From an uncultured Clostridium sp. (GTDB lineage Bacteria > Bacillota > Clostridia > TANB77 > CAG-508): a DNA stretch of 44,035 nucleotides. The translations under genes were made by a program, and so were the position numbers. Location: positions 1 to 44,035 of the forward strand of contig CAOKRC010000010.1 of NCBI GenBank assembly GCA_948471035.1, in the 5' to 3' direction. Positions 35,962 through 44,035 of this stretch are shown piece after piece. The notes beneath the pieces were generated by a model, which worked only from the letters and a program-made list of their open reading frames with translations, did not search any database and was not told the origin of the DNA. Numbering within the stretch: position 1 is the stretch's first letter; each line of letters begins with the position of its first letter.

Positions 35962-36564
35962 ATGTTACAAAATAGTTTAGTTCCATATGTAATTGAACAA
36001 ACAAATAAAGGAGAAAGATCATATGATATATTCTCTAGACTTTTAAAAGATAGAATTATTTTCTTAGGAGAAGATGTAAACCCAACAACAGCAAGCTTAG
36101 TAATAGCACAACTTTTATTCTTAGAATCAGAAGACCCAGATAAAGAAATAAGTTTGTATATTAATTCACCAGGAGGTTCTATTACAGATGGAATGGGAAT
36201 AGTAGATACAATGAACTATATAAAATGTCCAGTTTCTACAATATGTATAGGAATGGCTGCAAGTATGGGAGCTGTACTTTTAGCATCAGGTGAAAAAGGA
36301 AAAAGATTTGCTACACCAAATGCTGAAATATTAATTCATCAACCATTAATAGGAGGACATGGAATATCAGGTCAAGCAACAGAAATAAAAATTCATGCAG
36401 ACCATATGGTAAAAACAAGAGAAAAATTAAATAAATTATTAAGTGATAGAACAGGTCAAAGTTTAGAAACAATTATGAAAGATACAGAAAGAGATAATTA
36501 TATGACAGCAGAAGAGGCACTAAAATATGGATTAATTGATGGAATTATGGATAAAAGAGCATAA
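35962..36564 (+). CDS. clpP: ATP-dependent Clp protease proteolytic subunit
   Basis: Serine protease forming the ClpXP barrel. 200 aa from ATG 35962, with AAAGGAGG at the right distance; the longer frame from 35908 would translate a repeat. [20 protein letters not shown] is the standard N-terminus. Catalytic Ser in [10 protein letters not shown], His in EILIHQPL, Asp in the DRTG...ERDNYM region; IFLGEDV and [10 protein letters not shown] are conserved. It is 73 bases upstream of clpX, with one palindromic repeat between them; same operon likely. Confidence 0.97.
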   Translation: MLQNSLVPYVIEQTNKGERSYDIFSRLLKDRIIFLGEDVNPTTASLVIAQLLFLESEDPDKEISLYINSPGGSITDGMGIVDTMNYIKCPVSTICIGMAASMGAVLLASGEKGKRFATPNAEILIHQPLIGGHGISGQATEIKIHADHMVKTREKLNKLLSDRTGQSLETIMKDTERDNYMTAEEALKYGLIDGIMDKRA

Positions 36565-36589
36565 CCTAAACAAACAATAAAAAATATAT

Positions 36590-36614
36590 GTAGTGGTAGA
36601 CGCCCTTGTCTACC
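36590..36614. repeat. Palindromic repeat between clpP and clpX
   Basis: GTAGTGGTAGACGCCCTTGT then CTACC: arms GGTAGAC/GTCTACC. As RNA it would form a hairpin within the clpP-clpX transcript. Confidence 0.75.
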
Positions 36615-36637
36615 AAAGAGTGAAAGGTGAAAAATAG

Positions 36638-37946
36638 ATGGCGAAAAAGCAAAGTGAAAAAAATGTAAAATGTTCTTTCTGTGGAAAATCACAAGATACA
36701 GTTAAAAAAATTATAGCAGGCCCTGGGGTGTATATATGTGATGAGTGTATTTCTTTATGTAAGAATATAATTGAAGAAGATTATATAGAGGATGACGAAA
36801 TAGGATATACAATAGAAGAAGCAAATGATTTACCAAAACCAGAGGAAATTAAAAAGATACTTGATCAATATGTAATTGGTCAAGAAGAAGCTAAGAAAAC
36901 ACTTGCAGTTGCGGTGTATAATCATTATAAAAGAATTAATAGTGAAGAAGAAATAAATGATGTAGAAATTCGGTAAAAGTAATGTTTTATTATTAGGACC
37001 AACTGGATGTGGAAAAACATTACTTGCACAAACTTTGGCAAGAATCTTAAAAGTACCTTTTGCAATTGCAGATGCAACTACATTAACAGAAGCAGGTTAT
37101 GTAGGAGAAGATGTTGAAAATATTTTACTTAAATTAATTCAAGCTGCTGATTATGATGTAGAACTTGCACAAAAGGGAATTATATATATAGATGAAATAG
37201 ATAAAATAACAAGAAAATCTGAAAATCCATCTATTACAAGAGATGTTAGTGGAGAAGGTGTACAACAAGCATTACTAAAAATAGTTGAAGGAACTGTTGC
37301 CTCTGTTCCGCCACAAGGAGGAAGAAAGCATCCTCATCAAGAATTTATACAAATAAACACAGCCAATATATTATTTATATGTGGTGGTGCATTTGAAGGA
37401 TTAGATAAAATTATTGATGAAAGAATTGGAAAAAAGGTAATAGGATTTGGAGCAAAAATTGAAAGCAAAAAAGAAGTAGATAAATCAGCAATATATGGAG
37501 AACTATTACCACAAGACTTATTAAAATTTGGATTAATTCCAGAATTTGTAGGAAGACTTCCAATTGTTGCTACACTAAAAGAATTAGATAGAGATGCCTT
37601 AATTCAAATAGTAACAGAACCGAAGAATGCTTTAGTAAAACAATATAAAAAATTATTAGAGTTAGATGATGTAGAATTAGAATTTGAAAAAGAAGCTTTA
37701 AATGTTATTGTAGATAAAGCAATTGAAAGAAATACAGGAGCTAGAGGACTGCGTTCAATAATTGAGGATATTATGAGGGACATAATGTTTGAAATACCAT
37801 CAAATCCTAAAATTGAAAAATGTATTGTAACTAAAGAAACTGTACAAGAAGGAAAAGAGCCAAAACTTATTTTAAATGAAAGTAAACAACCAAAGAAGCA
37901 TGTTAGAAAGAGAAAAGTAATACAAAAAAATACAGAAACTGCATAA
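36638..37946 (+). CDS. clpX: ClpX unfoldase, +1 shift at CGG followed by UAA
   Basis: AAA+ unfoldase that feeds substrates to ClpP. ATG 36638 after AAAGGTGA. N-terminal zinc domain CSFCGK...CDEC, then [20 protein letters not shown]. At codon 112 the frame reads ATT CGG TAA. Skipping C (36971) gives [16 protein letters not shown], the Walker A, and continues to 37946: 435 aa, the usual length. Further motifs: pore GYVGEDVE, Walker [28 protein letters not shown] (the ClpP-binding IGF loop), PEFVGRLP and sensor-2 GARGLRSI. The second part alone lacks the zinc domain and P-loop strand. An essential-type quality-control gene with a stop right after CGG would make it an obvious control point if the shift is real. 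Confidence 0.95.
36971..36973 (+). other. In-frame CGG, +1 shift site 6 (clpX)
   Basis: Zero frame GAA ATT CGG TAA; resumed frame GAA ATT (C) GGT AAA AGT AAT. P-site codon ATT. CGG is immediately followed by the stop, the tightest of the six sites. Confidence 0.8.
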
Positions 37947-37991
37947 AACAAATGCACTGGAGATTTTTTAAATCACTAGTGCATTTGTTTT
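37945..37991 (+). terminator. Terminator after clpX
   Basis: AAAACAAATGCACT / AGTGCATTTGTTTT form a 14-bp stem with an inner GATTT/AAATC pairing. The left arm begins at the clpX stop. Confidence 0.9.
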
Positions 37992-38110
37992 GTTATCTCT
38001 CCTTAGCTAGAGACAGTAAAACTATTTCCAAACTAAGTTTGCAAGTAAGAATAACACAATAGAAGCAGATGTTATGTATAGTTGTTAAAACAACATTTAT
38101 TCAAATACGC

Positions 38111-38139
38111 TTGCTTTTTTTAAAAATGTGTAGTATAAT
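38111..38139 (+). promoter_or_regulatory. rpsO promoter
   Basis: TTGCTT (38111-38116), 17 bases, TATAAT (38134-38139). The 90-base leader before rpsO, ending in AGGAGGAGTCAGGAT, is where S15 autoregulation usually acts; I did not resolve a specific fold. Confidence 0.6.
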
Positions 38140-38230
38140 TGCAAATGTTAGATACCTTATACTTAGCCAAAGGACAATTACTCTACTTTTGCTCAGTTTA
38201 AGGAATATATTTTATAGGAGGAGTCAGGAT

Positions 38231-38494
38231 ATGACCAAGGAAAGAAAAGAAGAAGTAATCAATACTTATAAAAGAGATGAAAAAGACACTGGGTCTCCAG
38301 AAGTTCAAATCGCTCTTTTAACAGAAAGAATTACTGAATTAACAGAACATTTAAAAGTTCATGTTAAAGATAACCATTCAAGAAGAGGACTTTTAAAAAT
38401 GGTTGGTAAAAGAAGAAATTTACTAAACTACTTGGCTAAAAAGGATGTTGAAAGATATAGACTTATAGTTGAAAAGTTAGGATTGCGTAAATAA
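38231..38494 (+). CDS. rpsO: 30S ribosomal protein S15
   Basis: Primary 16S rRNA-binding protein of the 30S platform. 87 aa from ATG 38231 after AGGAGGAG; upstream codons in the same frame are leader, not protein. [60 protein letters not shown] and the C-terminal [13 protein letters not shown] are the canonical S15 sequence. Followed by a hairpin and then pnp, the widely conserved rpsO-pnp order. No in-frame CGG. Confidence 0.98.
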   Translation: MTKERKEEVINTYKRDEKDTGSPEVQIALLTERITELTEHLKVHVKDNHSRRGLLKMVGKRRNLLNYLAKKDVERYRLIVEKLGLRK

Positions 38495-38506
38495 TTTTTA
38501 AAGTTA

Positions 38507-38533
38507 GGACGTTTAATAGAATTTTAAACGTCC
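38507..38533 (+). terminator. Hairpin after rpsO
   Basis: GGACGTTTAA / TTAAACGTCC, 10-bp perfect stem with a 7-base loop, but no T-run afterwards. It may terminate weakly or act as a processing/protection stem between rpsO and pnp. Confidence 0.6.
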
Positions 38534-38621
38534 TATAATGCTATAATAAGTATATAAAGATAATATGAATTAGAAGTAGCTTGTATATTGTATACATAAA
38601 TTGAAAATAATAGAATAGATG

Positions 38622-38713
38622 TGTAGTGGAAGGTCTTGTGTCTGCCCTGTAAGAGAGAAAGACCATATAGAATAAGACATAAAGAAGGGCGGACACATGG
38701 CCCGCCCCTACAT
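38622..38713. repeat. Composite inverted palindromic repeat
   Basis: GTAGTGGAAGGTCTTGTGTC...GCCCT (left half) and AAGGGCGGACACATGGCCCG...CCCCTAC (right half) are related repeats in opposite orientation, about 35 bases apart, so the whole 92-base unit can fold on itself. It lies in the 310-base rpsO-pnp gap, otherwise without genes. Confidence 0.75.
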
Positions 38714-38804
38714 TTAAAATGATTCTATGCATACAATATAGAGGTTACAGTCTAAGAAATATTATCTACTTATATAAATATAATAAATAAAGGAGAAATG
38801 AAAT

Positions 38805-40928
38805 ATGTTTAAAACATTTGAAACAGAACTTGCAGGAAGAAAATTAGTACTAGAAACAGGAAAAATGGCAGGACTAGCTAATGGTAGTGTTCTTGTTAGA
38901 TATGGGGAAACAGTTGTAATTGTTAACGCTACAGCATCAAAAGAACCAAGAGATGGAATAGACTTTTTTCCATTATCAGTAGATTATGAAGAAAAATTAT
39001 ATTCAGTAGGAAAAATACCAGGTGGTTATTTAAAAAGAGAAGGAAAACCAGCAGATAAAGCAATACTTGTATCAAGAGCAATAGATAGACCGCTTCGTCC
39101 ATTATTTCCAAAAGATTTTAGAAATGATGTATGTGTTGTAGCAACAGTGTTATCAGTTGAACCTGACAACTCACCAGAAGTTGCAGCAATGATTGGTGCA
39201 TCAGCAGCACTTTCAATTTCAGATATTCCATTTGGAGGACCAACAGCAGCAGTAAATGTTGGATATGTTGATGATTGCATTGTTATAAACCCAACACTTG
39301 AAGAAAGAGAAAAATCAAGATTGACTTTAACAGTTGCTGGAACAAAAGAGAAAATAGCAATGATAGAAGCTGGAGCAGATGAAATACCAGATGATATAAT
39401 GCTTGCCGCAATTAAAGCAGCTCACACCCAAATACAAAAATTATGTGACTTTATTTCTGATATGAAAGCAGAAGTTGGAAAACCAAAATTTGAATACAAA
39501 TCATTTGAAGTAGACCATGATGTATATGAAGAAATAGAAAAAGAATTTGCTGAAAGAATGTACAAAGATGTACAAGCAGTTGATAAAGAAGTAAGAGACG
39601 CTAATATGGATAAATTAGCAGAAGATGTTACAGCATATTTTGTAGAAAAATATGGTGAAGAAGTAGCAGAAGAAAAGAAAACAGACATAGCAGATAGTTT
39701 ATACAAATTAGAGAAAAGATCAGTTAGAAAAATGATACTTGAAGAACAAAAAAGACCAGATGGTAGAAAAATAGACGAAATAAGAGCACTTTCTTGTGAA
39801 GTAGGATTACTTCCAAGAGTACATGGTAGTGCACTATTTACAAGAGGTCAAACACAAGTGTTATCAGTTGCAACCCTTGGAATGGTTAGTGAAGAACAAG
39901 AATTAGATGGAATTGATGAAGAAACATCTAAAAGATATATACACCACTATAACTTCCCATCATATAGCGTTGGAGAAGCAAGACCATCTCGTGGACCAGG
40001 TAGACGTGAAGTTGGACATGGTGCATTAGCTGAAAAAGCATTAGTACCAGTAATACCATCTGCTGAAGAATTTCCATATGCAATAAGAGTAGTATCTGAA
40101 GTACTAAGCTCAAATGGTTCAACATCACAAGCGAGTATATGTGGTAGTACTTTAGCATTAATGGATGCTGGTGTTCCGATAAAAAGACCAGTTGCTGGTA
40201 TTTCAACAGGACTTGTAACAGATGAGAATGCCCCAAATCATTATATAATGTTAACAGACATTCAAGGATTAGAAGATTTCTTTGGAGATATGGACTTTAA
40301 AGTAGGTGGAACAGAGAAAGGTATTACAGCAATACAAGTAGATATAAAAATTGATGGTTTAACATATGACATAATAGAAGAAGCATTTGAAAGAACAAGA
40401 GTTGCAAGAAAATATATCTTAGAAGAAATAATGTTAAAACAAATAGATAAACCAAGAGATGATGTTTCTAAATATGCACCAAGCATTATAAACACTACAA
40501 TAAATGTAGATAAAATAAGAGATGTAATAGGACCTGGCGGAAAAATGATTAATAAAATCATAGGAGAAACAGGGGTAAAAATCGATATAGAAGAGGATGG
40601 ACGAGTATTTATTTATTCTAACGATACAGAAAATGGTAAAAAAGCATTAAAAATGATAGAAGATATAGCAAAAGATGTAGAGGCAGGAGAAATAGTAGAA
40701 GGAACAGTAACAAGAATCATGCCATTTGGAGCATTTATAGAAGTTCCAGGAGGAAAAGAAGGATTACTTCATATATCAAAAATCTCTAAAGAAAGAGTAG
40801 AAAAAGTAGAAGATGTTCTAAAAGTTGGAGATGTAGTTACAGTTAAAGTATACGAAATTGATGACCAAGGAAGAATTAACCTAACTAAAAAAGATATAGA
40901 AGAACCAACAATTAACGATGAAGACTAA
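38805..40928 (+). CDS. pnp: Polynucleotide phosphorylase
   Basis: 3'-5' phosphorolytic exoribonuclease and degradosome component, 707 aa. ATG 38805 after AAAGGAG. First RNase PH domain (about 10-145, with RPLRPLFPKDFRNDV), helical linker (to about 235), second RNase PH domain with catalytic region (KRPDGRKIDEIR, GSALFTRGQTQVLS, SRGPGRREVGHGALAEKAL, SEVLSSNGSTSQAS, MDAGVP, ITDIQG-like LTDIQGLEDFFGDMDFKVGG), KH domain (VIGPGGKMINKIIGETG) and S1 domain (VEGTVTRIMPFGAFIEVPGG). Complete. It follows rpsO and a repeat, probably read from its own or the rpsO promoter. Confidence 0.97.
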   Translation: MFKTFETELAGRKLVLETGKMAGLANGSVLVRYGETVVIVNATASKEPRDGIDFFPLSVDYEEKLYSVGKIPGGYLKREGKPADKAILVSRAIDRPLRPLFPKDFRNDVCVVATVLSVEPDNSPEVAAMIGASAALSISDIPFGGPTAAVNVGYVDDCIVINPTLEEREKSRLTLTVAGTKEKIAMIEAGADEIPDDIMLAAIKAAHTQIQKLCDFISDMKAEVGKPKFEYKSFEVDHDVYEEIEKEFAERMYKDVQAVDKEVRDANMDKLAEDVTAYFVEKYGEEVAEEKKTDIADSLYKLEKRSVRKMILEEQKRPDGRKIDEIRALSCEVGLLPRVHGSALFTRGQTQVLSVATLGMVSEEQELDGIDEETSKRYIHHYNFPSYSVGEARPSRGPGRREVGHGALAEKALVPVIPSAEEFPYAIRVVSEVLSSNGSTSQASICGSTLALMDAGVPIKRPVAGISTGLVTDENAPNHYIMLTDIQGLEDFFGDMDFKVGGTEKGITAIQVDIKIDGLTYDIIEEAFERTRVARKYILEEIMLKQIDKPRDDVSKYAPSIINTTINVDKIRDVIGPGGKMINKIIGETGVKIDIEEDGRVFIYSNDTENGKKALKMIEDIAKDVEAGEIVEGTVTRIMPFGAFIEVPGGKEGLLHISKISKERVEKVEDVLKVGDVVTVKVYEIDDQGRINLTKKDIEEPTINDED

Positions 40929-40947
40929 AATTAAAAAATAAATAGAG

Positions 40948-41173
40948 TAGGGGCAGGTCCTGTGTCTGCCCTTTTAATTAAAGGAATAAATTGATTATCA
41001 TGGCATCTTATGAATAATGAAAAAATTTGATAAAATATTTATAATACAAGGGGCAGGCCCTGTGTCTGCCCTTTTAATTAAAGGAATAAATTGTGATTAT
41101 CATGGTATCTTATGAATAATGAAAAATTTGATAAAATATTTATAATACAAGGGGCAGACACAGGACCTGCCCC
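40948..41173. repeat. Tandem duplication of 100-bp unit ending in inverted palindrome
   Basis: Two near-identical units (40950-41049 and 41050-41150), each starting GGGGCAGGYCCTGTGTCTGC then CC, TTTTAATTAAAGGAATAAAT and a shared tail to TTTATAATACAA, followed by an inverted copy of the first 22 bases (41151-41173, GGGGCAGACACAGGACCTGC then CCC). The outer copies are perfect complements. It occupies the pnp-glycosyltransferase gap. Confidence 0.9.
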
Positions 41174-41237
41174 TATAGGAGTGTCAAATTTTTAATTGAT
41201 ACAATTCTTTAAGATATTATTAATTATGCAATATGAG

Positions 41238-41266
41238 TTGAAAAAAATTGTCCTAAATAGTATAAT
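41238..41266 (+). promoter_or_regulatory. Promoter of glycosyltransferase gene
   Basis: TTGAAA (41238-41243), 17 bases, TATAAT (41261-41266), 53 bases before the ATG. Confidence 0.65.
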
Positions 41267-41318
41267 AATAAATGTAACTAAATACACTATTATTAGAAAA
41301 ATAACAAAGGAGTAAAAA

Positions 41319-42548
41319 ATGGTATATTTATATGTGCTTCAACAAGCATTAGTATGGATAGTAACAATATTTTGGTTATATCAATTAATTGTAAGTATAT
41401 GTTCACTTGTAAAACTAAAAGATAAACCAATTTTAGAAGATAAACAAAATAGATTTATGGCAATTATTCCAGCACATAATGAAGAATCAGTTATAGGAAA
41501 TCTAATTGATAGTTTAAAAAAACAAAATTATCCTAGTGAATTATTAGATATATATGTTATAGCTGATAACTGTACAGATAAAACAGCAAAAATTGCAAAA
41601 AATGCTGGAGCTATAGTACTTGAAAGATTTGATGAAGAAAATAAAACTAAAGGTCATGCTTTGAAATGGTTCTTAAATAAAAAAATAGAAGAAGATGCAC
41701 CATATGATGCGTTCTGTGTTTTTGATGCAGATAATATTGCACACGAGGATTTTATTAAAAATATGAATAAAAAACTTTGCCAAGGCGAAGATGTTGTACA
41801 AGGATATAGAGATATAAAAAATCCAACAGACAGTTGGATTTCAGCAGGGTATGCAATATTTTATTGGACAATGAATAGATTTTATCATTTAGCAAGATAT
41901 AATTTAGGACTTTCTCCATTAATAAATGGAACAGGATTTATGGTTAAATTTGATGTAGTAAAACCAACGGGATGGGATACACAAACTCTTACTGAGGATA
42001 TAGAGTTTTCTCTAAAAAGAATTATAGCAGGAAAAAGACTTGGTTGGGCAACAGATGCAATTGTATATGATGAACAACCAGTAGGGTTTAAACAAAGTTG
42101 GTCACAAAGGTCAAGATGGACAGTAGGACATATGCAATGTATACAAAACTATACAAAGGATTTAGCAACAGCAACTAAAGAACATAAAACTTTAATGAAT
42201 TTTGATGGATTATTATATATAGTTGGAAGTATACCAATGTTCGTTTTAACTTTAATACTACTTGCAATAAATTTCATAATGTTTATTGGGAATGGAATAA
42301 CATCTTGGGAACTATTTGAAAACATTTTAAGGTACCTAATACCAACATTCTTATTGCCAATTGGAACAGCTATTATTATAATGATATTAGATAGAAAACC
42401 AATAAAACCAATGTGGAAAGGACTAGTTTGTTATCCACTATTCTTAGGCTCTTGGCTTTTAATTAACTTTAAATGTTTATTTAAAAGAGATACAAGCTGG
42501 GAGAAAATAGAGCATGTAAGAGATATAAAAATAAATGATGTTGCTTAA
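41319..42548 (+). CDS. Membrane family 2 glycosyltransferase
   Basis: A 409-aa processive-type GT2 enzyme. ATG 41319 after AAAGGAG. N-terminal TM (about 5-28), GT-A domain with MAIIPAHNEESVIGNLIDSL, VIADNCTDKT, DxD-type VFDADN (about 144), acceptor-region GTGFMVK and TLTEDIEFSLK, then SWSQRSRWTVGHMQC (the Q(R/Q)xRW motif of hyaluronan/cellulose synthase-like enzymes), and three or more TMs at the C-terminus (about 295-400). Probably builds or translocates a surface polysaccharide using a nucleotide sugar. The next gene is a GT39/GT-C-like membrane protein, consistent with an envelope glycan pair. Confidence 0.9.
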   Translation: MVYLYVLQQALVWIVTIFWLYQLIVSICSLVKLKDKPILEDKQNRFMAIIPAHNEESVIGNLIDSLKKQNYPSELLDIYVIADNCTDKTAKIAKNAGAIVLERFDEENKTKGHALKWFLNKKIEEDAPYDAFCVFDADNIAHEDFIKNMNKKLCQGEDVVQGYRDIKNPTDSWISAGYAIFYWTMNRFYHLARYNLGLSPLINGTGFMVKFDVVKPTGWDTQTLTEDIEFSLKRIIAGKRLGWATDAIVYDEQPVGFKQSWSQRSRWTVGHMQCIQNYTKDLATATKEHKTLMNFDGLLYIVGSIPMFVLTLILLAINFIMFIGNGITSWELFENILRYLIPTFLLPIGTAIIIMILDRKPIKPMWKGLVCYPLFLGSWLLINFKCLFKRDTSWEKIEHVRDIKINDVA

Positions 42549-42563
42549 AGCGAAACGATAAAT

Positions 42564-42610
42564 GCGAACAAATGCATCTACTTATAAAAAAGAAGATAGC
42601 AATTGTTCGC
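42564..42610 (+). terminator. Hairpin between the two membrane glycan genes
   Basis: GCGAACAAATGC pairs with GCAATTGTTCGC (11 of 12), loop of 23 bases, then TATTTTAG. Terminator or attenuator within the putative operon. Confidence 0.6.
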
Positions 42611-42635
42611 TATTTTAGTAAGAGGAGAATTATAA

Positions 42636-43997
42636 ATGAAAGAATTTATACTAAGAAACAAAGATAAAATTATAATTTCATTATTGATACTTACAATAAT
42701 TCTACAAGTAGCACTAAGAATACAATATGGGAAAGAAAAGCCTTATTTACATATAGATGAAGGATATTCATATGGGCTTATGAATTACGATAAAGTAGAC
42801 ATTATGAATAATGATGATTTTTATAACAATTGGCATGAAAATAAGTATTATGAAGACTATTTAACCATATCAAAAGAAGAAGCACATGACCTTACACCTG
42901 TATATGAAAATCAAAAAAACGATGTTCATCCACCTTTATTTTATTTACTATTAAGATGTGCAGCATCTTTTACAATAGATAATTTTTCAAAATGGACAGG
43001 AATAGGATTGAACCTAATTATATTTATAATTACTAGTATTATGATATATTTAGTTGCAAAGAAAATCTTTAAAAATAAACTATATGCAATTTTAGTAGTA
43101 TTAATTAATGGATTTACTTTAGCATCAATAGATACTACAATATTTATTAGGATGTATGCACTAAATGCACTAAATTTACTTATAATAAGCTATTTACACA
43201 TTATAAATTTAAACAAACAAGAATTAAAAATAAAAGATTTATTAATAATGTCAGTTTTCATTATACTAGGTTCACTTACACATTATCATTATCTAGTATT
43301 TTTGTTTATATTATATGTTATATATATGATAAAATTTATAAAAAACAAAAATATTAAAAATGCAGTAAAGTATACTAGTATGATGGTAGTATCAGCAATT
43401 ATATCACTTTGTATTTTCCCATATTCATTTGTACATATGTTTATGGGATATAGAGGACAAGAGGCTATTTCAAGTTTACAAAAATTATCTAGTATGTGGA
43501 CTTCACTTGGTGGATATTTAGGAATACTAAACAATTATGTATTCAATGGATTATTTATAGTCATATTGGCTAGTATATTCATAATTGTAGCAACAAAACT
43601 AATTAAAAACAAAAAAATTACAATAGCCGTGAAAAATAGAGAATTAATATTAATTAGTATACCTACTATAATATATTTTATTATTATAGGGTTAATATCA
43701 CCATATATTGAAACAAGATATATTATGCCAATTTGTCCGCTTCTAGTAATAACTGTAATATATGGATTAAAGGTGGTTTTAGAAAAAGTAGTAGCTAAAA
43801 AAACTACATTCATAATTCTAAATTGTTTATTTATAATAATGTTATTTACACCACAAATCTTTAATATAGAATTAATGTATTTTTATAAAGATAAAAAAGA
43901 TATAGTAGAATACATAGAAGAAAACCAAGACATACCAACTCTATACATATTTAATAAAGAACAAAACAGATTTCTAGATGATATCCTGAATCCGTGA
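42636..43997 (+). CDS. Polytopic GT-C (GT39-like) membrane protein
   Basis: A 453-aa protein; ATG 42636 after AAGAGGAG. A cytoplasmic start, TM1 (about 13-30), a large extracytoplasmic loop with HIDEGYSYGLM (Asp-Glu as in GT-C catalytic loops) and DVHPPLFYLL, then about nine further TMs, including THYHYLVFLFILYVIYM and RYIMPICPLLVI. This fits the GT39/ArnT-like family, which transfers sugars from lipid carriers. It ends DDILNP-stop near the window edge. Relatives usually continue beyond a DDI motif, so the end may be truncated or frame-shifted; the +1 frame after CCG at 43992 reads RELYGLTHFHIN and stops. Full C-terminus not certain. Confidence 0.8.
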   Translation: MKEFILRNKDKIIISLLILTIILQVALRIQYGKEKPYLHIDEGYSYGLMNYDKVDIMNNDDFYNNWHENKYYEDYLTISKEEAHDLTPVYENQKNDVHPPLFYLLLRCAASFTIDNFSKWTGIGLNLIIFIITSIMIYLVAKKIFKNKLYAILVVLINGFTLASIDTTIFIRMYALNALNLLIISYLHIINLNKQELKIKDLLIMSVFIILGSLTHYHYLVFLFILYVIYMIKFIKNKNIKNAVKYTSMMVVSAIISLCIFPYSFVHMFMGYRGQEAISSLQKLSSMWTSLGGYLGILNNYVFNGLFIVILASIFIIVATKLIKNKKITIAVKNRELILISIPTIIYFIIIGLISPYIETRYIMPICPLLVITVIYGLKVVLEKVVAKKTTFIILNCLFIIMLFTPQIFNIELMYFYKDKKDIVEYIEENQDIPTLYIFNKEQNRFLDDILNP

Positions 43998-44035
43998 ATT
44001 ATATGGACTGACACATTTTCATATAAATTAAAAAC

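Noticed and set aside
38140-38230. T-box or known riboswitch in the rpsO leader
   Set aside because: No AGGGTGG-type T-box motif or riboswitch core recognised; an S15 autoregulatory leader is the ordinary explanation.
40948-41173. CRISPR array
   Set aside because: Only two direct 100-bp units with near-identical 'spacers' and no cas genes; this is a tandem duplication of an intergenic repeat.

Overview
The window comes from a low-GC Gram-positive bacterium, most likely an uncultured, spore-forming member of the Clostridia. The evidence is A+T-rich DNA, strong AGGAGG-type ribosome-binding sites, a dipicolinate synthase A gene, a LexA-type operator in front of dinB, and typical Firmicutes versions of uvrA, ftsH, tig-clpP-clpX and rpsO-pnp. 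No plasmid, prophage structural gene or CRISPR array is visible.

Main observation: five genes are broken in the same way, at six places. In each case the upstream reading frame runs into an in-frame CGG codon. If the C is skipped (+1), the next codon is glycine GGA or GGT and a conserved protein continues. The sites are 3805 (HipA-like fragment), 7971 (ldh), 12463 and 13463 (uvrA), 31967 (DUF1189 protein) and 36971 (clpX). The joined proteins have family-typical lengths (LDH 319 aa, UvrA 943 aa, ClpX 435 aa). I found no in-frame CGG read as an ordinary sense codon in any recognised housekeeping gene here. The only uninterrupted in-frame CGGs are in four small or foreign-looking reading frames: the radical-SAM pair, a 46-aa ORF and a decayed minus-strand ORF. 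This suggests CGG is an unassigned or hungry arginine codon used as a +1 ribosomal frameshift signal. The competing explanation is a sequencing or assembly artefact inserting C before GG.

Layout. 1-2900: 3' part of a large serine recombinase ending on the 3' remnant of a host gene, then a higher-GC operon of a radical SAM/SPASM enzyme and a Cys-rich coiled-coil protein. 3069-5113: small genes (2-TM protein, HipA-like and HipA/HIRAN-associated remnants, methyltransferase) between two ~70-bp direct repeats. 5150-7402 (minus): membrane-bound GGDEF-EAL protein with degenerate GGDEF. 7661-11808: tRNA-Gln, ldh, eno, a decayed ORF and ylmH. 12048-19113: 46-aa ORF, uvrA, a duplicated-domain small protein, a TPR protein, dipicolinate synthase A and uppP. 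19177-22232 (minus): a small protein and an MgtA-like P-type ATPase. 22384-26181: LexA-controlled dinB, a Cys-tailed membrane peptide, folD and dprA. 26366-34131: class A PBP, cysS, DUF1189 protein, ftsH and a small protein. 34495-40928: the proteostasis and RNA block tig, clpP, clpX, rpsO, pnp. 41319-43997: two membrane glycosyltransferase-type proteins.

Intergenic spaces carry interspersed palindromes (GGGGCAG...CTGCCCC family), a second repeat family around 'AAAACTTGCTTTTGACAAG', long AT-rich inverted repeats that could be structured RNAs, and many intrinsic terminators. Two of the frame-interrupted products belong to quality-control or repair machinery (ClpX, UvrA), so the recoding, if real, would set their expression.
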